In this document: positions 23,790 through 34,560 of the stretch, piece after piece | Position numbering within the stretch: the first letter of the stretch is position 1 | Layout of the letters: each line of letters opens with the position of its first letter | DNA from: Ancistrus triradiatus | Taxonomy: Eukaryota; Chordata; Actinopteri; Siluriformes; Loricariidae | Assembly: GCA_025084515.1 (NCBI GenBank) | Contig: JAJAGP010003143.1 | Location: 1 to 64,000 of the forward strand | Direction: 5' to 3' | DNA: 64,000 nucleotides | Notes under the pieces: generated by a model | Database searches by the model: none | What the model saw: the letters and a program-made list of their open reading frames with translations, nothing else | Told to the model about the DNA's origin: nothing | Made by a program: the position numbers and the translations under genes

Positions 23790-24012
23790 AAGTATGGTGT
23801 TAAACGACTGTTTCAGGCAGGTTGGCGCAGGTCCCATTTTGGCTTTGTAGGCAAGCAGTAATTTAAATCTGATGTAGGCTACTAATGGAAGCAGGTAGTG
23901 GGAACACAACATACTGGCCATATGGGAGCAGTTGAAAGATTGAAAACAAGGTGTGTAGCTCCATTCTGAATCAGTAACAGTACTCTGATTGTATGCATGG
24001 GAATACATGCCA
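23790..24012 (+). repeat. Family N repeat, longer copy
   Basis: Contains GGTGTTAAACGACTG, TTTGTAGGCAAGCAGTAA, AAGCAGGTAGTGGG and CATTCTGAATCAGTAAC, ending CATGGGAATACATGCC. Its last 70 bases match the fragment at 9090-9185. The class is not identified. Confidence 0.45.
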
Positions 24013-24149
24013 TAAGAGAGTTAAGAGGTAGCACATTAATAGACCACAGTTTGTACTAATTCCATGAAATTTGGCTATAGCAGTACTCCCTTCTGTGCCA
24101 TGTCTAACCACCCATGCAAACTTGCAGTACACTACCAGTGCTAGATAAG

Positions 24150-24320
24150 TGCGGCACAGTAGTGCATGTGGTTAGCAAAATCCCGACCCCAGACTTCACC
24201 TATGTGGAGTTTGCATGTCCTCCCCGTGTTGGCATGGGTTTCCTCCCACATTCCAAGTACATGCGTTAGTTTTTGACTGGTCACTCTAAATTGGCCTTAG
24301 AGTAGTGTTGATATAACCTT
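24150..24320 (+). repeat. SINE-like repeat fragment
   Basis: GCGGCACAGTAGTGC, GTGGAGTTTGCATGTCC, GGGTTTCCTCCCACATTCC and GTCACTCTAAATTGGCC follow the order of the SINE at 17562. The tail is lost. Confidence 0.6.
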
Positions 24321-24749
24321 GTCTGTTGTGAATGCAGGTAATCCCCAGTTTTACAGTGGCCCAATTTATGATATTTCAACTTTGTGATGCAAATCTGATA
24401 ATAAACATAAATACACATTGGTCAGAAACCATATCCTGAAATTTGATTTTCTAATTTTCCTGGGCAAGAGCTGTGCGGTACTCTGCTGCACTCTCACTAG
24501 GAACTCAGTCGGAATGAACTCAAAAATGTAGTCAGGAAAAGTCATGGTAGCAGTTGTATTTAAACGTTTAATTTAGGCTATGATGTATACAGTGCATATT
24601 AAACTCCTCAATTTATGATAAATTCAACTTGCTATGGATTATCCCAATCGTAAATTGGAGAGTGCCTGTATAGCCATTGATGCTGATGCGATGTTGCATA
24701 ATTCAGTACTTTATTCAGTAAATTACTGGAGATCTTCAGTACTTATACC
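24321..24749. other. No gene recognised
   Basis: AT-rich spacer. The 24545-24660 part weakly recalls the family H interior (AAACTCCTCAATTTATG) but is not firm. Confidence 0.35.
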
Positions 24750-25533
24750 AAATAGTTCTATTTTGGTCTCAGATGAGCAGCAATGTTCTTTTTGTAGAGC
24801 AGTGGCTTTCTCCTTGCAACCCTGCCATGCACACCATTGTTGTTCAGTGTTCTTCTGATGGTGGACTCATGAACATTAACGTTAGCCAACGTGAGAGAGG
24901 CCTTCAGTTGCTTAGAAGTTACCCTGCGGTCCTTTGTGAACTCACCAACTATTACACATGTTGCTCTTGGAGTGATCTTTGTTGGTCGACCACTCCTGGG
25001 GAGGGTAACAATGGTCTTGAATTTCCTCCATTTGTACACAATCTGTCTGACTGTGGATTGGTGAAGTTCAAAGTGTTTAGAGATGGTTTTGTAACCTTTT
25101 CCAGCCTGATGTGCATCAGCAACTCTTTCTGTGGTCCTCAGAAATCTCCTTTGTTCGTCCCATGATACACTTCCATGAACATGTGTTGTGAAGAGCAGAC
25201 TATGATAGATCCCTGTTCTTTAAATAAAACAGGGTGCCCACTCACACCTGATTGTCATCCCATTGATTGAAAACACCTGACTCTAATTTCACCTTCAAAT
25301 TAACTGCTAATCTAGAGGTTCACATACTTTTGCCACTCACTAATGTGTAATATTGGATAATTTTCCTCAATAAATAAATGACACAGTAGCAAGTATATTT
25401 TTGTCTCATTTGTTTAACTGGGTTCTCTTTATCTACTTTTAATAGGTGTGTGAAAATCTGATGTTGTTTTATGTTCTATTTATGCAGAAATATAGAAAAT
25501 TTTAAAGGGTTCACAAACTTCCAAGCACCACTG
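24750..25533 (-). mobile_element. Tc1-like transposon, family B copy 1 (half element)
   Basis: The right half of a family B element: transposase N-terminal region, leader, and right terminal repeat with GGTTCACATACTTTTGCC, TAATATTGGATAATTTTCC and the end GGTTCACAAACTTCCAAGC followed by ACCACTG at 25533. The left half (catalytic end and left terminus) is missing, cut at about 24750 next to a TTTTGGTCTCAGATGAG block. Copies B2 and B3 show the rest of the family. Confidence 0.75.
24758..25160 (-). pseudogene. Tc1-like transposase N-terminal part (copy B1)
   Basis: DNA-binding half of a Tc1 transposase. The expected start (MGRTKEISED) is near 25160, but stops and a frameshift follow. The frame recovered at 25039-24758 carries TLPRSGRPTKITPRA (the basic GRPR-like patch between the two HTH motifs), a second HTH (TSKQLKASL to STIRRTLN) and the linker RVARRKPLLYKKN before the catalytic domain. 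The DD34E catalytic core is absent because the element is truncated. Inactive. Confidence 0.8.
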
Positions 25534-26589
25534 GCTAATTTGTTCTCTCAAAAACAAATCTGAAGTTTTTGTAAAAACAACAAAACAAAAAAAACCATTT
25601 TCCTTGTGGAGCCCAGCAAAATGTCCCCACATTTCCCCCCACATGTTTCTATCCTTGTGGGGACATTTGATTCAGAAACTACACACACACAGAGCGTAGG
25701 GGGAAAAAGCATTTGGGTTGCTAATTAAAAAGTGGAAGTGACATTGGAGGTCACAAGGACATGTTCACAGACAAATCCTCTAACTGCTGGTAAAATGCCC
25801 CAAGCCACAAGACAATTTGCTGAAAGTCAGTCAGGGAACAACACTGAGCTTAACATGAAGCGGCTGGTGTAAAGAGTCAAATCAACACTACAATCAGAGT
25901 AGGCACTGCAGGGAGAATTGCAGCTACCCCTGGTATATAGTTAGTTCTCCAATATTTTCCCCAGAAATGTGATTAAAATTGTTTTTTTTTCCTTGCACAT
26001 ATGTCATTTAAATCATGATTAGCTTTGTGCTTAGTGCTATAACAGCCCTCCACATGTAACAAAAACAGCAGAGTTATGGATGTCCCATTTCAGATGTGCA
26101 TGTTGCATACTGGTGTGAGGAAACTGGATAAAGGGACGGCCAGGAGAAAAGATAGTATGAAGGACTGGGTATAATCAATTATGATATTTATATTTGTTTA
26201 GTATAGCCCATTCATTAATAGTAAGTTGTTACTTTTTCTTTTTTGCTTGCAGCAGTAAGTTGATGTGAGTTTATGTTGCTCAGTTGTCAGTGTATTCATG
26301 GTGTATTCATGTGTGTACAGCAATGCTTTCCATTCTATCCACTAATTTGTGGCGTGCTGCATGATTTCATTTTAGCCCATGAAAAGCTGCACTTGATTTA
26401 ACTGTTTGGTCAGTTGGTATTGGTCTTAAATGTATTCTGTAAGTTTTGCTTGGTTTGAATGAAAGCCTGTGGCCACACTAGCACTTTGTGGATGATGTTG
26501 AGCACCCATGATACTAGCCATGTCAAGAAAAGGAACCACTGATGAACCAGGCCCTAGAAAATAAATTATTGATTGCTTTGCATTTAACA
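25534..26589. other. No gene recognised; one small palindrome
   Basis: Spacer. AAATGTCCCCAC near 25619 and GTGGGGACATTT near 25657 form an inverted repeat around a C-rich loop, possibly the stub of a small MITE. Nothing else is assignable. Confidence 0.4.
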
Positions 26590-26690
26590 TGTGTATTTTT
26601 ATCTCCTTAAGTATAGAACATAGTATACAGAAATTCTAAAAATGTTTCTTCTGACAAGGGGTGCCCAAACTTTGCACATGATTGTATAAG
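26590..26690 (+). repeat. Right-end fragment of a Tc1-like element
   Basis: AGAAATTCTAAAAATGTTTC, GACAAGGGGTGCCCAAAC and TTTGCACATGATTGTA resemble a Tc1-type terminus ending in TA. No partner end or coding sequence is nearby. Confidence 0.4.
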
Positions 26691-26919
26691 ATATTTTTGT
26701 AAGAGAACATGTATGATAGTTTGACTTGTACGTTGCTGGTGATTATCTATACCAATTGCTGGTGGATCAGTTCTATTGTTGGCTTTGCAATCAACCTGTT
26801 ACATCAAGTCAATTCAATACTCTACCTGTCCAGCAGAGGACACTATCAGTAGTATTTTAACAAGACACTTAATTCATACCTGTTCCTCACTGCCTATATT
26901 TTACTACATCTCATTACTA

Positions 26920-27050
26920 CAGCATTTAGCAGATGTTGTTTTTTTTATTTTTATTCCAGTATGATGTACAACTGATACAATCTTACAAGACACAATACAA
27001 CCAATTCTGGATAAAACCTGAAACCTCTAACACCACAGTCCCTATGTCTA
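26920..27050 (+). repeat. Family L interspersed repeat, degraded
   Basis: CAGCATTTAGCAGATG, then ACTGATACAATC, and AACACCACAGTCCC at the end keep the order of the copy at 9350. The middle is replaced by T-rich sequence. Confidence 0.4.
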
Positions 27051-27536
27051 TAAGTACTTCAGTTTCACATACTGAATGCAAAGTCTTGCTTAAGTTTTGT
27101 ATGTCTTCACTGATGACACAGAGGTTGTCTTTTCCGCAGAGGACACAGGACTGTGTACAGGACTACATAATGCTGATGTGCATATTCTTATGTTTTCTAT
27201 ATTTCTCTTCACTATTGGCTTATACGCTTTTATATTCTCCATTTTATTATACTCTTCATATTCGTCTTGATGCATGCTCAATAATCCAGGTCAGAAAATC
27301 CCAGAAGTTGAATCTATGTCCAGATGTACTTCATAATATTCATTTTCTCAATTCAATTCATTTTATCCAAAATATTGGTCTACCTTTTATGTTAATATTT
27401 ATATTTTTAAAATTATGTTCTCTGTTATTTCTTTAGTTTCTGTTTATTTAAACTATTTATTTAAGCTATTACTTTGTTTTTTTTTTAATTAGATAACTTT
27501 ATTAATTCTTACATATAACATCTAAGCCACTGTTTG
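27051..27536. other. No gene recognised
   Basis: The long low-complexity plus frame ending at 27436 (Phe/Leu/Ile-rich) is a product of AT-rich DNA. Confidence 0.45.
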
Positions 27537-27760
27537 TACTAATTCCAGGAGGATGGGTCCCTTTTTGACGACTTGTCCTCCCAAGATGTTTTTTTTCTTA
27601 TAATGTTTAGGGAGTTTTCTGTCACCCTAGGCTTGCTCAATTTGGGATTGACATTATAATTTGGAAGATAATCTAAAACTGTTAAGCTGCTTTTTACAAT
27701 GCTCCATTGTAAAAAGAGCTCTAAAAAATAAAGCCGACTTGACTTGTCTACTAATTCCCA
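27537..27760 (+). repeat. Family K retroposon, 3' part
   Basis: GGATGGGTCCCTTTTTGACG, GGCTTGCTCAATTTGGGATT, GATAATCTAAAACTG, CAATGCTCCATTGTAAAAAG and the tail GACTTGACTTG. It is truncated at the 5' side as retroposons often are, and closely parallels 43680-43893. Confidence 0.75.
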
Positions 27761-27814
27761 AAATGGCTTTCAAATTTGAGCATCTCTAGATTTTTTTTTT
27801 CCCCTTATGTGTCT

Positions 27815-27905
27815 TAGGGAGATTTTCGCTAGCACTGTCACCGCTGGCTGCTCATTTGGGTTCTACTCTCTGCTTTTTCTACAGCTGCTTTGGAGCAGTG
27901 TAGTG
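27815..27905 (+). repeat. Family K-like fragment
   Basis: TAGGGAGATTTTCGCTAGC, ACTGTCACCGCTGGCTGCTC and CAGCTGCTTTGGAGCAGTG parallel the 3' part of family K but belong to a more diverged copy directly downstream of the previous one. Confidence 0.4.
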
Positions 27906-28107
27906 CAACCTTGATTGTATTGTTTTGTTTGTATTTTTTGATTATTGTTACTTTTCTTCAGACTCTTGCTTGACTACTACTCTCTGTTCAGTAAATTATT
28001 CTAAAGTAACATTCAGTTGGAGTATTACTGTAAGATCCGTTTTTAGTTTGTCACTCTGTCATCTGCATTATGTGCTAAGTACTGTACGTATATTCTTTAT
28101 AAAGCTA

Positions 28108-29110
28108 CACAGAGTCTCCACTTTATTAGAGACACCTACCCTTTGACGATTCTAACTTCCCTGTGTGGAAATCAGATACGTTACCTCAGAGTGCAGCATA
28201 AAATTTTTTGTGGATAAGTTTCAGAGTGAATCCACATTAAAATTAGATAACTGAGGGCTTTGAGCAACTTTGAAATAGCCATAATCATACATGATAGACT
28301 AGCTTTACAAAGAATTGTAAAAAACTGTGGTATTTTCTAATCCAATGGTAAGAGTATACCTAGAAAGGTATGATCGAATCAAAACATCCAACGAAAGGAG
28401 ATCCTGTGGACGTAAGCAACTTAGCTCGTCAGTGAAAGTGGTCAGAGGAGGATATCAAGAATCATTCTGATGAATAGGTGGTTACAGTCAAATTGCAACC
28501 GAACACAATTCTGATGCTTCAAGCAACTTGTCCGAACTCATTCCTTAGCACGCATGGACTATAACAGCAGACAACCAATCTGAGTGCCATTGCTGTTTAA
28601 AGGAAACGGAAAGACAGAAAACGAGAAGGCATAAGAGCACAAAATTGGATCATTGAGCAGTGGGAAAGTGTAGTCTTGTCAGAGGAATTTAGATTTTTCT
28701 TGTATCATAGTGATGGCAGGTCAGAATTTGGTGCATAGATCAAAGAACATGTCAGGTGTCAACAGTTTTTGATTCTTGTGGATGGACATTTGGACAGTAG
28801 GGCTTACCCTAAGCATTGTGTCCAGCCAAGTTCATCCCTTCATGGTAGTTTATCTATGACAGAAGGACCTTTCAGCAGGACAATGCACCATACCACAAGG
28901 GTTGTATAGTCACAAATTTGTTCCAGTAACATGACAACAAGATTTAGCTGGCCTTCATAGTCCACAGATCTTATTCCTATAGAGCATATTTGGGACAAGG
29001 TATAACAGGCTGTTCAGAGCAGCTCAGTAGCAACATGCTGTGGTTATGAAGGCCAAAGGAAATCCAATGCGCTACTAAATGGGAGTCTCTAAAAAGGTGG
29101 CCATTCAGTG
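28108..29110 (+). mobile_element. Tc1-like transposon, family F copy 1
   Basis: A 1003-bp element with TA at 28106-28107 and 29111-29112. The left terminus is CACAGAGTCTCCACTTTATTAG and the right terminus CTAAAAAGGTGGCCATTCAGTG, its imperfect reverse complement. The coding strand is plus. It is diverged from the F copy at 61029 but keeps the same block order. Confidence 0.75.
28240..29070 (+). pseudogene. Tc1-like transposase, degenerate (copy F1)
   Basis: Remnant of a DD34E transposase. The HTH region (about 28250-28480) is eroded. The catalytic region is still readable in pieces. WESVVLSEEFRF near 28665 sits where WSDESRF is expected, so the first Asp has become Glu. FQQDNAPYHKG near 28870 keeps the second Asp. 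PIEHIWDK near 28975 keeps the final Glu. In-frame stops occur throughout, so it is inactive. It shares its architecture with F2 on the opposite strand at 61029. Confidence 0.75.
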
Positions 29111-29112
29111 TA

Positions 29113-32070
29113 CATCAGGTTTGTTGTCGGCACAAGTTCCAGCTCTATGAAGACGGTACTGACAAGATAAAACAAGGTTTAAAAAAATAAAACCAAACTT
29201 ATTCTGCTTTTGTTGTGATGTTTGCACAAATAAAAGCAACTACATATGTGAAACTTCGACATTTGTGGTATTAACATCACAGTTTAAATCTGACTTCATA
29301 AATTCAGAAAAAAAAATTAATAGTACTATTTTTTTTCCCCACACAAAGCAGAAGTCTTTTGGAGATGAGGTGCTTAAGGAAGGTACTGGTAGGTTTAATC
29401 CTTAAGATGTTTCTTTTACACCACAAACCTGCAAACAAATGAGTTCCTTGGACAGCCACCATCAGCAGTGACATATTATTATCGATTCAAGGTTGGACAC
29501 CTGAATAAATGTAACTGACAACCAGTTGGTTTGCTTTTGAAGCCAGTCCGAAGTTATGAGCAGGACATGCGGGAGACCACATAAACAGAGGTGGTGATGT
29601 ATGAGAAGCGCCAGAGAAGGAGTGTTCAAATGGCAGTATCACAATTGGCTGGTCAAAAAGGATATGTCAAAGCAAAGTCGCTAAATTTTGGACACTCTGA
29701 CTGGCGAGCAATAACCAAATAATCACTGATTACTTGGAACAGCAAGTCAAATGCACCCAGCTGAGTGAAGAGTGGAAAATATTAAGACATTGGAATCCTT
29801 TCTTGACATGATTGTCAATGATGTGATTACACTGAAGAGTAATAAAGTGTTAGGTAAAAAACAAAATACATAACTTTTTTGGAAAGATTCACTACTTCTT
29901 TCCTTTATATTTTCACAATTAAATGAGCTAAATGGTGTTTATCAAGCAAATAAAGGATAAATTCTCTTTAAAAAATTTTCTTTGGTATTTCACAGTTTCT
30001 GCTTTTTGTAAGTCTCAGAGCCAACAGACACATAACGGAATTGTTAAAGAACAAACTGACCAATTAAAAAACACTAATTTTCACAGCCATACCTGGACCT
30101 CTTACCATATTGGCATCGAAGCAGCTTTACATATTGAATTCCTTGTGTTCCTCAAATATGGAAAACCAACCAAGCAAACTTCAGATGGTCAGATCTTCTT
30201 CTTCAACCTCAAATCTCTATAACATTCAACTGAAATTGGATGATAAAGCTATTTAGACAAAATACTGCTTTTAAAATGGGTGCATGAATCAGAGCCCTGT
30301 GATTAAAATGTACTTCCTTTTTTATTGTTGAATTTTTATTGAACTAATTGTACGTAAAACTGATTATAATAATACAGTTGTTAGATTTCTTCATCTTTCT
30401 AATTTGTTTTATAATAGTTGGCACTTAGACATACAAAGCAAACAGGACTAGGTAAAAGCAGCGACGCAAGGGGCAGCCCCGTGATAAGATAAGCAACACA
30501 CGACAATGATAACCTCATAAGACCATGGTACAATAGACTAGCAGATACCAACACCTCATGCAAACAGACAGTAATGTAAGTACCAAGAAATGCAGTAGTT
30601 AAAGTCTAACATGAAAGCTAACAAACCCAGAACAGGAAAACCATAAGCATGAACAAACCTAGACAAAAAAGGCAGGGGAGCAGCAGAAGACAGGAGCCAG
30701 GCAAACACCTGGACATGTGAAATGGCCAAACAAAGGGGCTTGTATATGGTAGTCACAGCACGAGGTAAGTGGCTAAGATGCTGTGAAAGTTGAAAAGTGA
30801 CAGAGAGGAACCCTGCAAGATGGTGTTGCTCTCTAGCACACACAATCCTGAGATGGCTACTTGGCCATACTTGCATTTGCACCAAGTACAAGATGCATGC
30901 TCAAAATCATATTCCTGAATCAGATTTTTGGAGTACTGTTACCAGACCTTGGGTGGTTATAAACTTAATGCATGCACAGAAGAAACTTGCACAGAGAACA
31001 TAACCATGAATCAAATAAGACAGCATTTACTTTTAAAACTGCTAAACATGTTACACATAATGGCTTAAAAATAATCCTAGTAGGACATGGGTACAACCAC
31101 ACACACACCAGATTCTGTGGCTTCTTTATGCTGGGGGATAAAACAGCACAAAGCACTCGGAGCTCATAGGCGCATAAGCACCGTTCCAATTCGCCTTGCT
31201 TATAATACATTATTGCTTATGTCTGCCCTGTTTCTTTATTTTCTGTTCTCAAACTTTGCTTCTGTCTTCTCTCCTAAGGCTCCAGGCTGTAGGTGGAGGT
31301 TATAAGGTTATGCTACCATTGTGTCCTTTGTGCTTTTAGTATTTTTTTTTTTTTTGTACTGTGTTTTTGGTTTACCAAACCTTTGACAGTGCATCGTCAA
31401 GGTAACTTTATGGAGAGCCGATCTTGATCCCAAACGAGCAGGCCGATGTGATAGTGGCAAAGGCAAATGGTACCCTTGTCATAAATATAGCATGTTAACA
31501 ATATCTGGTAATGTCTTTTTTTTGTAAACTCATGTTCTGGTCATACATCTGCCCATTTGGGCCTTTGTGCTTTTAGCGTACATTTCCTTTAGTTTTGGCT
31601 CACCAAACTTGTTTTTTGTTTCCAGTCAGACCTGAGTGTGTGACAATTTGTTCACTGTTCAAATTGTAGTTTATTGGATTTGGGTATTTGTTCCAGGCCT
31701 TCATCCTTGTTTATCTTTTAAATCAGAGTAATTCCACTTTGGTGGACACTTTAGTCTTCATTTACCTGGTGTCAAAATACTGTATATAAAAAGCACACTT
31801 TTTTTTTTTTTATAACAAAAATCTTGGCTAAACACTTCCAGAGCTCCAAACTTTAAAACATTTGTCATGGTGCTTTGCCCTACTTAAAAGCAAAGAAGAG
31901 ACACTTCTGCCTAATATACAGAACAGACTGTGTCAGCTATTTCAATGCTTTTTATGCACTTTGTAGGCACTCTTACTAATTGTTTAAGCTATGCATTTTA
32001 TAATAAGAATACAGAATATCATTTCATGAACTATGCTGCTTGCACAATGTACGAGAATCCCTAACATGAG
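29113..32070. other. No gene recognised (long spacer)
   Basis: Nearly 3 kb without a recognisable element terminus or domain. A block with several CpGs at 31380-31480 (GGAGAGCCGATCTTGATCC, GAGCAGGCCGATGTG) stands out from the AT-rich background but carries no convincing frame. Short frames on both strands near 30556-31305 overlap each other and show no domain. Confidence 0.4.
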
Positions 32071-32173
32071 TTTACATTTACTCACTTAGCAAATGCCCTT
32101 ATACAGAATGACTTGCATCTGATTACAATTGCAAATTATGCAATCCAAGTAATTCTGGGTTAAGGGCCTTGCT
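32071..32173 (+). repeat. Family L repeat, left half (split by Tc1 B2)
   Basis: TTTACTCACTTAGCAAATGCC, CTTATACAGAATGACTTGC, ATGCAATCCAAGTAATTCTGG and GGTTAAGGGCCTTGCTC match the first 60 percent of the L copy at 9350. The remainder reappears at 33352, beyond the Tc1 element. Confidence 0.65.
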
Positions 32174-33351
32174 CTATTAGTGAGCAGCAAAAGTATGTGA
32201 ACGTTTGCTTTTGGTATCTGGTGTGACCCCCCTGTGCAGCAATAACTGCAACTAAATGTTTTTGGTAACTGTTGATCAGTCCTGCACACCGGCTTGGAGG
32301 AATTTTAGCCCATTCCTCCGTACAGAACAGCTTCAGCTCTGGGATGTTGGTGGGTTTCCTCACATTAACTGCTCGCTTCAGGTCCTTCCACAACATTTCC
32401 ATTGGATTAAGGTCAGGACTTTGACTTGGCCATTCCAAAATATTAACTTTATTCTTGTTTAACCATTCTTTGGTAAATGACTTGTGTGCTTATGGTCGTT
32501 GTTCTTGCTGCATGGACCCGCCCTCTCTTGAGATTCAGTTCATGGACAGATGTTCTGACATTTTCCTTCAAAATTCTCTGATATAATTTAGAATTCATTG
32601 TTCCATCAATGATGGCAAGCCGTCCTGGCCCAGATGCAGCAAAACAGGCCCAAATTATGATACTACCACCACCATGTTTCACAGATGGGATAAGGTTCTT
32701 TTGCTTAAATGCAGTGTTTTCCTTTCTCCAAACATGACACTTTTCTTTAAAAAAAAAAAAAAAAAAGTTCCCTTTTGGTCTCATCCGTCCACAAAACATT
32801 CTTCCAATAACCTTCTGGCTTGTCCACGTGATCTTTAGTAAACTGCAGACGAGCAGCAATGTTCTTTTTCGAGAGCAGTGGCTTTATTGTGGATTGGTGG
32901 AGTCCAAACCCTTTAGAGATGGTTTTGTAACCTTTTCCAGCCTGATGAGCATCAACAGCTTTTTCTGAGGTCCTCAGAAATCTCCTTTGTTTGTGCCATG
33001 ATACACTTCCACAAACATGTGTTGTGAAGAGCATACTTTGATAGATCCCTGTTGTTTAAATAAAACAGGGTGCCCACTCGTACCTGACTGTCATCCCATT
33101 GATGGAAAACACCTGACTCTAACTTCACCTTCAAATTAACTGGTAATCTTAGAGGTTCACATACTTTTGCCACTCACTAGTATGTAATATTGGATAATTT
33201 TCCTCAATAAATAAATGACCAAGTATAATATTTTTTTCTCATTTGTTTAATTGGGTTCTCTTTATGTACTTTTAAGACTTGTGTGAAAATCTAATGATGT
33301 TTTAGGTCATATTTATGCAGAAATATAGAAAATTCTAAAGGGTTCACAGAA
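32174..33351 (-). mobile_element. Tc1-like transposon, family B copy 2
   Basis: About 1.18 kb, inserted in an L repeat. It spans the whole transposase gene and the right terminal repeat (GGTTCACATACTTTTGCC, GGATAATTTTCCTCAATAAA, ending AAGGGTTCACAGA). The left end begins at GTGAGCAGCAAAAGTATGTG, the inner part of the terminal repeat. About 200 bp of the outer left terminus is missing relative to the right. Confidence 0.8.
32177..32999 (-). pseudogene. Tc1-like transposase, frameshifted (copy B2)
   Basis: The start is MAQTKEISED at 32999. The first HTH is readable (AHQAGKGYKTISKGF), but part of the second DNA-binding region is deleted, so SKKNIAARLQFTKDHV follows almost directly. The first catalytic Asp is kept in VLWTDETKREL. 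Just after it an 18-base A-run on the plus strand (32749-32766) disrupts the frame. KHGGGSIIIWACF follows. The second Asp site reads MQQEQRP where QQDNDP is expected, losing the Asp. SQSPDLNPMEMLWKDLK keeps the Glu, and the C-terminal part is intact to about 32177. Inactive. Confidence 0.85.
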
Positions 33352-33414
33352 CCCAATTCCTGGATCTTCTCACTATGAGGCGACAGTGCTACCAACCATG
33401 CCATCATGCCACCC
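33352..33414 (+). repeat. Family L repeat, right half (split by Tc1 B2)
   Basis: ACCCAATTCCTGGATCTTC, GCGACAGTGCTACCAACC and ATGCCACCC continue the repeat broken at 32173. Confidence 0.5.
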
Positions 33415-33844
33415 TACAATTAATACAACTAGAAGTTGCATTGATCAGTAATCACCTGACTAACAGTGTTAGCAGGAAACAAGAAAAACCAGTAGTCCTT
33501 CGTTCTTTGTACTTTTTTATGTGGGCAGCTCTTAAAAACCAATATTTCTGTTGGTTTGGGTAGACTTGACATTTCATGCAGTTGACATTTCATACAGTAT
33601 GATGACTGCTGGAAAGGAAAATGCATCACTCAAATATGGCCACAGATGGCAATCGCCCACACAAGTACTTGCTTGAGGAGCTAGTAGTCACTTGCAGAAA
33701 CTTCCTTCCTGACTTAACTGTCCCACAGATCACTGTTAATATTTGCAGATGTCTTACTTTTGCAGTGACAGCAAAAGTGGACTGCAGGAGAAAAGCCTGG
33801 AGAAATAAACAAAACAAAAAATAAAAGCATTTTGACCTAACTGT
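33415..33844. other. No gene recognised
   Basis: Small frames on both strands around 33626-33824 have no recognised domain. Confidence 0.4.
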
Positions 33845-34560
33845 TAGGTGTTGGGAGCAGTGGTTCCAAGAAGGCGCACTCACATGGCGAACATGCTCTG
33901 GACAGCCCAGAAGAGAGTTCCAGTAGGAGAGGATATTTGATCTACCGATAAGCACAAGCAGCTCCCACAGTTTTGTTGTCCACCATCCAGACACAGGAGG
34001 CACCTTCATTGCACACCCCAGTTTCTGCCTGGACCAATTCCAGTGAGTGCAGAAGAAAATTTCAGATTCAAGTATGGAGGCCTTGGGGTGTGCTCCTTGT
34101 TCCTGCCTTTGCTGTGGAGCAACACAATGCCCCAACTGCTGGTGTGATGGTCTGGGGAGCCTTCGCATACGACAGTCAGTCACCCATAGTAGTGATACGA
34201 GGGACACTAAGAGCTCAAGAGATGTGTGCAGGAGATCCTGTGGCCACTTGTTGCCTCTTATGGCAGGCCCTCCAACTGGCATTTTTCAGCAGGATTATGC
34301 TCACTCACCCAGCAAGGGTTTTCCAGGAATGCCTCCACCGAACTCATCACTTCCCTGGCCTGCCCCGGGTCCCCAGATTTATCACCAGTTGAGCATTTAT
34401 GGGACTAGCTGGGATGCCAGCTTAGGCAACGTAAGAGTGTGCAGGAAGTTGCAACATCTGTTAGCAAATGTGCCGCATATACCATATGGAACCTGTATGC
34501 CTCCATGCCCAACCGTATCTGTGGCAGATGCACAGAAGCACGATAGTGATCCTTCTTGCA
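33845..34560 (+). pseudogene. Tc1-like transposase, C-terminal half (family M)
   Basis: A different Tc1/IS630-type transposase from the others here. Plus frames give QVWRPWGVLLVPAFAV, then APTAGVMVWGAFAYDSQSP (family norm GVMVWGAIAYDSRSP) and VVIRGTLRAQ. After a frameshift near 34230 comes a block where the FQQDNARPH motif is expected (FQQDYAHSP in one frame). SPDLSPVEHLWD carries the final Glu near 34390. A C-terminal PYASMPNR-like piece lies near 34500. No N-terminal DNA-binding half or terminal repeats are recognised. The block is GC-richer than its surroundings. Confidence 0.75.

Noticed and set aside
26933..27436. A 167-codon plus frame
   Set aside because: Phe/Leu/Ile-rich product of AT-rich DNA that begins in a degraded L repeat.
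33626..34282. A 218-codon minus frame
   Set aside because: It runs antisense through the Tc1 M transposase remnant and adjoining spacer; its composition reflects that, and no domain is present.
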